This document shows, piece by piece, positions 59,161 through 64,000 of a stretch of DNA of 64,000 nucleotides. The stretch is taken from NCBI RefSeq assembly GCF_932526225.1, contig NC_064047.1, forward strand, positions 7,129,501 through 7,193,500, written 5' to 3'. Numbering within the stretch: the stretch's first letter is position 1; each line of letters begins with the position of its first letter. Made by a program: the position numbers and the translations under genes. The notes beneath the pieces were generated by a model. The model had not been told where the DNA came from, did no database searches, and was given only the letters and a program-made list of their open reading frames with translations. This stretch comes from Nematostella vectensis (Eukaryota; Cnidaria; Anthozoa; Actiniaria; Edwardsiidae).

Positions 59161-62100
59161 TTAATTTTTCTAGTCGAACCCGCTCCACCGCGGGTAGGAC
59201 GAGCTCTGTGGTCAAATCACGACCGAGTACAGCACGAAAAACATCCACGCTCGTCACACCTGGCAAGCCTCCCATCCCTCTAACTCCCAAGGTGAGACTT
59301 GGTAATGATATACGCTAAGAATGCTACAAGGTGAGACGTGGTACTGATATACACTAAGAATGCTACAAGGTGAGACGTGGTACTGATATACGCTAAGAAT
59401 GCTACAAGGTGAGACGTGATACTGGTATACGCTAAGAATGCTACAAGGTGAGACGTGGTACTGTTACACGCTAAGAATGCTACAAGGTGAGACGTGGTAC
59501 TGATATACGCTAAGAATGCTACAAGGTGAGACGTGGTACTGATATACACTAAGAATGCTACAAGGTGAGACGTGATACTGGTATACGCTAAGAATGCTAC
59601 AAGGTGAGACGTGGTACTGATATACACTAAGAATGCTACAAGGTGAGACGTGGTACTGATATACGCTAAGAATGCTAAAAGGTGAGACGTGATACTGATA
59701 TACGCTAAGAATGCTACAAGGTGAGACGTGGTACTGATACACACTAAGAATGCTACAAGGTGAGACGTGGTACTGATATACGCTAAGAATGCTACAAGGT
59801 GAGACGTGATACTGATATACGCTAAGAATGCTACAAGGTGAGACGTGATACTGATACACGCTAAGAATGCTACAAGGTGAGACGTGGTACTGATATACGC
59901 TAAGAATGCTACAAGGTGAGACGTGATACTGATATACGCTAAGAATGCTACAAGGTGAGACGTGATACTGGTATACGCTAAGAATGCTACAAGGTGAGAC
60001 GTAGTACTGATATACGCTAAGAATGCTACAAGGTGAGACGTGGTACTGATATACGCTAAGAATGCTACAAGGTGAGACGTGGTACTGATATACGCTAAGA
60101 ATGCTACAAGGTGAGACGTGGTACTGGTATACGCTAAGAATGCTACAAGGTGAGACGTAGTACTGTTATACGCTAAGAATGCTACACTTGAGACTTGGTA
60201 CTGATATACGCTAAGAATGCTACAAGGTGAGACGTGATACTGATATACGCTAAGAATGCTTACAACGTCACTCTGTACTGATATACGCTAAGAATGCTAC
60301 AAGGTGAGACGTGGTACTGATATACGCTAAGAATGCTACAAGGTGAGACGTGGTACTGGTATACGCTAAGAATGCTACAAGGTGAGACGTGATACTGGTA
60401 TACGCTAAGAATGCTACAAGGTGAGACGTGGTACTGATATACGCTAAGAATGCTACAAGGTGAGACGTGGTACTGATATACGCTAAGAATGCTACAAGGT
60501 GAGACGTGGTACTGGTATACGCTAAGAATGCTACAAGGTGAGACGTGATACTGATATACGCTAAGAATGCTACAAGGTGAGACGTGGTACTGATATACGC
60601 TAAGAATGCTACAAGGTGAGACGTGGTACTGATATACACTAAGAATGCTACAAGGTGAGACGTGGTACTGATATACGCTAAGAATGCTACAAGGTGAGAC
60701 GTGATACTGGTATACGCTAAGAATTCTACAAGGTGAGACGTGGTACTGATACACGCTAAGAATGCTACAAGGTGAGACGTGGTACTGATATACGCTAAGA
60801 ATGCTACAAGGTGAGACGTGGTACTGATATACACTAAGAATGCTGCAAGGTGAGACGTGATACTGGTATACGCTAAGAATGCTACAAGGTGAGACGTGGT
60901 ACTGATATACACTAAGAATGCTACAAGGTGAGACGTGGTACTGATATACGCTAAGAATGCTACAAGGTGAGACGTGATACTGATATACGCTAAGAATGCT
61001 ACAAGGTGAGACGTGGTACTGATACACGCTAAGAATGCTACAAGGTGAGACGTGGTACTGATATACGCTAAGAATGCTACAAGGTAAGACGTGATACTGA
61101 TATACGCTAAGAATGCTACAAGGTGAGACGTGATACTGATACACGCTAAGAATGCTACAAGGTAAGACGTGGTACTGATATACGCTAAGAATGCTACAAG
61201 GTGAGACGTGGTACTGATATACGCTAAGAATGCTACAAGGTGAGACGTGGTACTGATATACGCTAAGAATGCTACAAAGTGGAACGTGGTACTGATATAC
61301 GCTAAGAATGCTACAAGGTGAAACATGGTACTGATATACGCTAAGAATGCTACAAGGTGAGACGTGATACTGGTATACGCTAAGAATGCTACAAGGTGAG
61401 ACGTGGTACTGATATACGCTAAGAATGCTACAAGGTGAGACGTGATACTGGTATACGCTAAGAATGCTTACAAGGTCAGTCTTATTTCTGACGCTTAAAA
61501 TACAAGTACTAGTTTTCCAATATTAGTTTTCCATGAAGGTTAGAAAGGCGTCACTGATAGTCGAGGTTTTTAAACAAGGCTCTTTATTTCAGAATGAGAG
61601 CAGCTCTTTAAGTCTTGCAGAGCACCAGTCCGCGAAGAAGAAGAAGAAAGGTTTCTTCGGCAAGCTTTTCGACTCCGCCGGTGAGTCCTGCCAGAAGCAC
61701 ATTAAGAATTTGGTTTTATTTTGTATAGTAATTTAGTAGAAACTGGTTAATATTGAGAATAAAGAAAGGACACATGAATTGCTCTCAATAGAACCGGATA
61801 CCGTTCTTTGTTTTTTTAAGCCGCCATTTTGTCTTGGCAGTGATGTTAGTATATGTGATATTATGTTGATGATAATGATGATAATGATACGTTATGGTTT
61901 GTAATATGATGATGATGATGATGATTGATTGATTGATTGATTATGTTGATGATAATGATACGTTATGATTTGTAATATGATAATGATGATGATGATGATG
62001 ATTGATTATGGTGATGATTATGAAAAAATATGTTATGATTTGTAATAATGATAATTATAGTGATAATTTTATTATGTAATGATAGTGATGTAGATGGTGA

Positions 62101-62312
62101 TGATAACAATGATTATATATTTTCTTCTAGGCGGCGAAAACTCCCCTCCCCGAGTTCCGCCATCAGGGAAGAAGAGAAAGCTTCTAAAGAAAGACATATC
62201 CGGTCCCATGGACACATTCTCCCCGACGCCCGTTAGAGGCTCAGTCAGCGAGGCGAGCAAAGATGACCCTGCTAGACGATTAATCACTCGACAATTGCGC
62301 TCAAGAAAATAA
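32492..62312 (+). CDS. KIF20B: Kinesin-6 family motor, KIF20B-like (about 2536 aa, 29 exons)
   Basis: All 29 exons join in phase to one frame of 7611 nt ending TAA at 62310-62312. The N-terminal motor has P-loop GVTNSGKT (153-160), switch I NHQSSRSH (382-389) and switch II DLAGSE (417-422). A long acidic insert between [11 protein letters not shown] and [20 protein letters not shown] is the kinesin-6 hallmark. Kinesin-6 motors are plus-end-directed and act at the central spindle and midbody in cytokinesis. The rest is a long coiled coil and a basic C-terminal region. KIF20A is about 890 aa and vertebrate KIF20B about 1800 aa, so length and coil content favour KIF20B, although this protein is still longer. 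The start is the first of two adjacent ATGs, with no competing upstream exon seen. Distinctive points are a 2571-bp exon, a 4x41-residue repeat, twin exons 17/18 and an alternative last exon. Exon coordinates are in the three part entries. Confidence 0.9.
33637..34092. other. Possible inverted-repeat insertion in kinesin intron 1
   Basis: GTCAACGCGTC near 33638 is mirrored by GACGCGTTGAC at about 34081-34091, and both ends carry further GTCAACTC / GAGTTGGC-type matches. The interior is AT-rich. The arms are imperfect and short, so a mobile element is only possible. Confidence 0.3.
35470..35695. mobile_element. MITE with TGCCTGGTCCACACTAGTGA terminal inverted repeats
   Basis: The left end ATGCCTGGTCCACACTAGTG followed by ACATAACGACATAATGACAT is mirrored at the right end by CATTATGTCACTAGTGTGCA. 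The interior is rich in CATAA/TTATG motifs. A related copy is at 46172-46395. It lies in kinesin intron 2. Confidence 0.85.
35737..35990. mobile_element. MITE with AGCCGCATTGTCACCAGTTT terminal inverted repeats
   Basis: TTAAAGCCGCATTGTCACC on the left is mirrored by a right end finishing GCCGCTTTAA, with ACTTCCGG / CCGGAAGT further in. Length is 254 bp, with no coding capacity. Relatives lie at 39069-39323 and 63263-63482, with a truncated one at 8464. TTAA at both ends may be the target duplication. Confidence 0.88.
38779..38826 (+). pseudogene. Decayed copy of the start of kinesin exon 8
   Basis: TTGTCATTTGTCAACTTAGC at 38798 matches TTGTCGTTTGTCGACTTGGC at the start of the real exon, 53 bp downstream. 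A CCAG acceptor lies at about 38778-38781. The copy runs into a TAA immediately after GGATCT, so it could not be used as the exon. Confidence 0.75.
39069..39323. mobile_element. MITE copy of the AGCCGCATTGTCACC family
   Basis: AAAGCCACATTGTCGCCAGT on the left and TGGTGATAATGTGGCTTTT on the right form the terminal repeats. The internal order is reversed relative to 35737-35990. It lies in kinesin intron 8. Confidence 0.85.
39446..39620. mobile_element. 175-bp MITE with a perfect 24-bp terminal inverted repeat
   Basis: TAATAGGCCATTCCAGCTAT and the following AAGC are exactly mirrored at 39597-39620. The perfect ends suggest a relatively recent insertion into kinesin intron 8. Confidence 0.88.
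40530..40692. mobile_element. Second copy of the AGGGGTTT inverted-repeat element
   Basis: It starts AGGGGTTTTGTTAAGTTTCA and ends GGGCCTAAATGAAACCCCT, with the internal ATTGATAAGTAG motif shared with 5195-5352. It lies in kinesin intron 9. Confidence 0.6.
41210..41360. mobile_element. Short repeat with an ACCTCGATTTAAC / TATATCGAGGTT inverted pair
   Basis: GGAACCTCGATTTAACAAAG is followed about 45 bases later by TTCGTTATATCGAGGTTCGG in inverted orientation, and CGTTATACAGAGG follows. Sequences of this style are common at the ends of Tc1/mariner-superfamily derivatives. It is short and the assignment is weak. Confidence 0.35.
41385..41834 (+). repeat. 35-bp minisatellite of splice-acceptor copies before kinesin exon 11
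   Basis: About 12-13 units of TTGTTGTTGTTTTGTCTCAG then CAACTGGTAACATTT. The true acceptor and exon start at 41835 read TTGTTTTGTCTTAG|CAACTGGAGC. Each unit therefore holds a pyrimidine tract, an AG and the first seven bases of the exon. The last unit is the functional junction. Confidence 0.92.
43915..44160 (+). repeat. Degenerate repeat shortly after kinesin exon 14
   Basis: GTTGCATGCAAGCTGCTTGC and variants (GTTGCATGCAAACTGCGCGC, GTTGCATGCAAGCTGAGCGC, GTTGCAAGCAAACTACATGC) recur four times at about 60-80 bp spacing, beginning about 15 bases into the intron. Confidence 0.65.
44200..45648. other. Kinesin intron 14, left part
   Basis: It contains a GTGGACAGAGC-type short repeat (about 44340-44475) and otherwise AT-rich sequence with no clear structure up to the alternative exon acceptor at 45647-45648. 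Confidence 0.4.
45649..45788 (+). CDS. KIF20B: Candidate alternative last exon of the kinesin gene (short isoform)
   Basis: A TTGTTCGCAG acceptor precedes an open frame in exactly the phase required by exon 14 (which ends in phase 1 at 43909). Splicing 14 to this exon gives 46 further codons, including the stop at 45786-45788, for a protein of 845 aa. The encoded tail is basic and mitotic-looking: EKENSP (KEN-box-like), [14 protein letters not shown] and NTPKKAR, similar in style to the tail of the long form. AATAAA-type signals occur near 46568. An isoform ending here would be close in length to KIF20A. It could instead be a chance frame or a separate small gene; the frame extends upstream to 45423 without the acceptor. 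Confidence 0.5.
46172..46395. mobile_element. MITE copy of the TGCCTGGTCCACACTAGTGA family
   Basis: ATGCCTGGTGCACACTAGTG on the left is mirrored on the right by a segment ending TGTGTGCGCCAGGCAT. The interior again carries CATAA/TTATG motifs. It lies in kinesin intron 14. Confidence 0.82.
51118..51640 (+). mobile_element. tRNA-derived SINE-like element with amplified internal segment
   Basis: GGTGGCGCAGTTGGTGGAA near 51120 fits a pol III A box (TGGCGCAGTTGGT). GGTTTCGATTCCCGG at about 51426 fits a B box. They should be about 35-50 bp apart; here they are separated by about seven copies of a 46-48 bp unit (CGCTCTGTAGCGCCTGTGCC then TCTCACCACAGGTTTCCCGG). A non-tRNA body follows. It lies in kinesin intron 16. 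Confidence 0.65.
54129..54385 (+). repeat. Degenerate copies of the kinesin exon 20 donor region
   Basis: After the true CCGCCGAG|GTGAGTATGC at 54128/54129, related blocks follow: CTAGAGGTTAGTTGCCTAGA, CTAGAAGTAAGTTTCCTAGG and CCGCGGAGGTGCGTATCTAA, each followed by CTGG-ATAGGAAATACG-like sequence. Three further donor-like GT sites result. Confidence 0.65.
56385..56876 (+). repeat. KIF20B: In-frame 123-bp (41-residue) coding repeat in kinesin exon 23, four units
   Basis: Units start at about 56385, 56508, 56631 and 56754. Each encodes ESVRREM, then [19 protein letters not shown], then [13 protein letters not shown]. The first three are nearly identical and the fourth is diverged. The DNA is CpG-rich (GCGCGCGTACGCGAGAG), unlike the rest of the gene. 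The repeat keeps the reading frame and helical character of the tail. Confidence 0.93.
57000..57270 (+). other. Kinesin intron 23 with short degenerate repeats
   Basis: Variants of TTGTCACGCAAATG recur from just after the donor (56944) to about 57125. The remainder shows nothing distinctive. Confidence 0.5.
58440..58725 (+). repeat. About 60-bp repeat of splice-acceptor copies before kinesin exon 26
   Basis: The exon starts TTTTTTCTCAG|ATCAAAGCGCAGTTGTCCG at 58726. Four to five upstream units carry TTCTTTCTGTGATCAAAGCG or TTCTTTCAGTGATCCATGCG followed by GTTGTTCGTGTTAGCGAGGT. Each unit thus contains a version of the acceptor and the exon's first bases, but most have TGTG in place of CAG. Confidence 0.82.
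59107..59163. repeat. (TTTA)n microsatellite
   Basis: About 14 uninterrupted TTTA units end about 10 bases before the acceptor of kinesin exon 27 and may serve as part of its pyrimidine-rich tract. Confidence 0.9.
59292..61476 (+). repeat. 39-bp minisatellite of splice-donor copies after kinesin exon 27 (about 56 units)
   Basis: The true junction is CTCCCAAG|GTGAGACTTGGTAATG at 59291/59292. Each unit reads CTACAAG|GTGAGACGTGGTAC and then TGATATACGCTAAGAATG, so it contains a full consensus donor AAG|GTGAGA. About 2185 bp gives about 56 units, mostly 1-3 bases different from each other; the variable sites are G/A in GTGGTAC or GTGATAC and TGATATAC, TGGTATAC or TGATACAC. The array fills most of intron 27. 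Confidence 0.95.
61855..62000. repeat. (GAT)n/(GATT)n simple repeats
   Basis: Interrupted runs of GATGATGAT and TGATTGATTGATT with an internal duplication of TTGATGATAATGATACGTT. They lie in the last kinesin intron. Confidence 0.85.
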
Positions 62313-62359
62313 TAAGAGAAATCAGCATATAAGTGAGGTGTCCTTTTATAATTTACAAA

Positions 62360-62565
62360 AATAGTCTGGATTTTTTTAATCGGAACTTTTCCAAACAATC
62401 GTAATAGCTGATAATATAGTTGCAACTATAACGCTATTTGAAACCCACTACCATCAATTCACAGAAAATGTCTGGATCTTTTTGATTGGGACTTTTCCAA
62501 ACAATCATGATAGCTGTTAATATAGTTACAACTATAACGGGTATTTGAAACCCACTATCGTCAAT
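62360..62565. repeat. 106-bp tandem duplication in the kinesin 3' flank
   Basis: CTTTTCCAAACAATCGTAAT and CTTTTCCAAACAATCATGAT start matching blocks 106 bp apart, both continuing into ACTATAACG and TTTGAAACCCACTA. Divergence is around one base in ten. Confidence 0.85.
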
Positions 62566-63016
62566 TATTATTTACTGCCATAGAACTTGGACATATTCAA
62601 ATTTGGTCTGACTGTTTAAGATAGTGTTCTGGGGAATACATCTTCACCAGCGGAAAATAATAGAAAACGCTATTTTTAAAAAGAGGAAGGGGGGTTAGTT
62701 AGCAAACTAGATTATATGTTGTTGTTGTTGTTGTTTGCATATTTGTAAGACATTTGAAATATGTTTTCGTGAACCCAAAAGAATGAGTTGTGTCATTGGG
62801 GAACAAAAACAAGTTGTTAATACGTTCCTTGTCACCGTGCTAAACTTCATAGAAAAGAAACATCGTTTAGATAAATCAGGAATGTATTGTGAATACAAAG
62901 TTGAAAATTGGAAAATAAATGTAGAGAAATATACTGTTGTAGCGGTTTTGATAAGCAGTATAATGAAATGAGTTATTCATTTTGTTACGCTTATCTTAAA
63001 ATAATAAAATCTCAGC

Positions 63017-63182
63017 AGCCTAGCCCCAGGCGTTTTTACCGGGTTTCCTGTGCTCGGTGACGAACCGTGAGGTAGATTGGGGGCTGGGACGAGCTCACCC
63101 ACAGAACGGGGAGATGGTTTCCTGTGACGTCACAACTCTTACCATACACAGGAAACCCAATAAGAACGCCTGGGACTAGGCT
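63017..63182. mobile_element. 166-bp MITE with AGCCTAGCCCCAGGCG terminal inverted repeats
   Basis: AGCCTAGCCCCAGGCGTTTT on the left is mirrored by CGCCTGGGACTAGGCT on the right, and the match extends through GGGTTTCCTGTG / CACAGGAAACCC. Confidence 0.85.
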
Positions 63183-63262
63183 TATGAAATCTCCTTTATT
63201 TCCTTTCAACAAGGGCTCTTCTTTCGTCCCTGCGATCGGTATAAAACACAGCTCGATTAATT

Positions 63263-63482
63263 TAAAGCCGCATTGTCACCAGTTTGCTTCCGGAGGTCCG
63301 TCGGAAACCTCAAAAGAATCTATTAGAATCCGCGCTGTAAAACGGGCCATCCGCTCTAAATTATCAGTCCTCGAAGAAATTTCCAAGACACTGCTTTTAA
63401 AATTTTGAAATATTTTCCGCAGTTTCCGTTTAAAATAATCGGAGATTGTTACGTAATCGACCGGAAGTAAACTGATGACAAT
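63263..63482. mobile_element. MITE copy of the AGCCGCATTGTCACC family
   Basis: TTTAAAGCCGCATTGTCACC opens the element and CCGGAAGTAAACTGATGACA closes it. The right terminus is slightly degraded. Internal order is as in 39069-39323. Confidence 0.82.
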
Positions 63483-64000
63483 TGAGCCAGTTGGACATAT
63501 AATTAGCAAATTTTTTACATTTTGAAAATAGGGAGTCATATATCCCCTTTGAATTACGTACTGACTAGAGAGAAGAAAAAGGGTTATTAATTTCGCTATT
63601 GTGACGGTTGCAATAAAAGTACCCTGGAAACCAGGGACACTATATATTTTTCGAGCAAAGATGGGCTGACTTTGTTTTCGACTTTCTAAACGAACAGGGT
63701 AAAGCGGACTGCCAACATCTCGACCGAACCCCAGGGCACATGAGGTGCGCGCGCAACCGGCCCCTTGGCCGCCAAAAATGGATCATTTCTTATCGAGGGT
63801 TCTTCAAATACTATCTTTTTTTCCTTATGATGCTAAGAGCGCGCTTGAGTGGCGATGGGGCTCATAGTATTGTGTTATGTAATGATTCGACGGGAGGAAT
63901 TCTTTTGACTGGGATCGTACCTTTGTTCTTATAAGTTAGTATGATGAAGAGTGATGAGGATTTACAATGTGGTCCTATTTGTAGCAAAACAGATAGTACG

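Larger units (their letters stand above)
50746..62312 (+). other. KIF20B: Kinesin part 3: distal coil and basic C-terminal tail, exons 16-29
   Basis: Exons: 50746-50939, 51738-51860, 52555-52683, 52997-53249, 53950-54128, 54515-54622, 55523-55720, 56230-56943, 57271-57438, 58008-58115, 58726-58805, 59174-59291, 61593-61680, 62131-62312. Exons 16-23 are coiled coil; exons 24-29 are basic and Ser/Thr/Pro-rich with several possible nuclear localisation signals ([38 protein letters not shown]) and TP/SP sites suited to mitotic kinases. All junctions are GT-AG and phase-consistent. Confidence 0.85.
62313..64000. other. Kinesin 3' flank to window end
   Basis: No further gene was recognised. It contains a 106-bp duplication, AATAAAA at about 63001-63006 as a possible polyadenylation site, and two MITEs. 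The last 500 bases show no clear exon or repeat. Confidence 0.5.

Noticed and set aside
59280-61326. Long minus-strand open frames (up to 352 codons) reading [13 protein letters not shown] or [13 protein letters not shown] repeats
   Set aside because: They are translations of the 39-bp intronic minisatellite in two frames; a 39-bp unit without stops stays open automatically.

Overview
This window looks like nuclear DNA of an early-branching animal, most likely an anthozoan cnidarian (sea anemone or coral). The sequence shows intron-rich genes with canonical GT-AG junctions, an intronless class A GPCR, animal-type domain architectures (kinesin-6, RING finger, SH3), AT-rich introns, many short palindromic DNA-transposon-like elements and very many minisatellites. 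The cnidarian placement is an inference; nothing here is diagnostic on its own. Gene models were joined by eye from splice sites, codon phase and domain continuity.

Layout. (1) 1-6.1 kb: tandem repeats and, on the minus strand, the 5' part of a RING-finger gene (exons 6087-6036, 4465-4228, 2761-2649) that probably continues left of the window. (2) 6.1-8.6 kb: intergenic, with inverted-repeat elements. (3) 8604-9722, minus strand: intronless rhodopsin-family GPCR, 372 aa. (4) 9.7-13.9 kb: intergenic. (5) 13929-22175, plus strand: a 12-exon gene for a predicted type I single-pass membrane protein of about 444 aa with a cysteine-containing ectodomain and a cytoplasmic C-terminal SH3 domain. (6) 23365-30523, plus strand: a 6-exon gene for a 222-aa DUF1349 (concanavalin A-like) protein. 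(7) 30.5-32.5 kb: intergenic, with a CCAAT-rich candidate promoter. (8) 32492-62312, plus strand: a 29-exon kinesin-6 gene (KIF20B-like, about 2536 aa) with complete motor motifs, a huge coiled-coil tail and a basic C-terminus; a phase-compatible alternative last exon in intron 14 would give an 845-aa short form. (9) 62.3-64 kb: 3' flank with more palindromic elements.

The most striking observation is a recurring pattern: many of the tandem repeats begin exactly at an exon-intron junction and contain copies of the splice site, often with some adjoining exon sequence. Examples are the 75-bp array in the RING gene (donor copies), the repeats behind exons 6 and 7 of the SH3 gene (donors), the 35-bp array before kinesin exon 11 (acceptors), the roughly 60-bp array before exon 26 (acceptors), a 53-bp decayed copy before exon 8, and a 39-bp array of about 56 units after exon 27 (donors). 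In this locus splice junctions appear to be preferred seeds of local tandem duplication, leaving introns full of decoy splice sites.

The genes have no obvious shared pathway. The kinesin is a probable mitotic or cytokinetic motor, the GPCR and the SH3 membrane protein probable signalling components, and the RING protein a probable E3 ubiquitin ligase.
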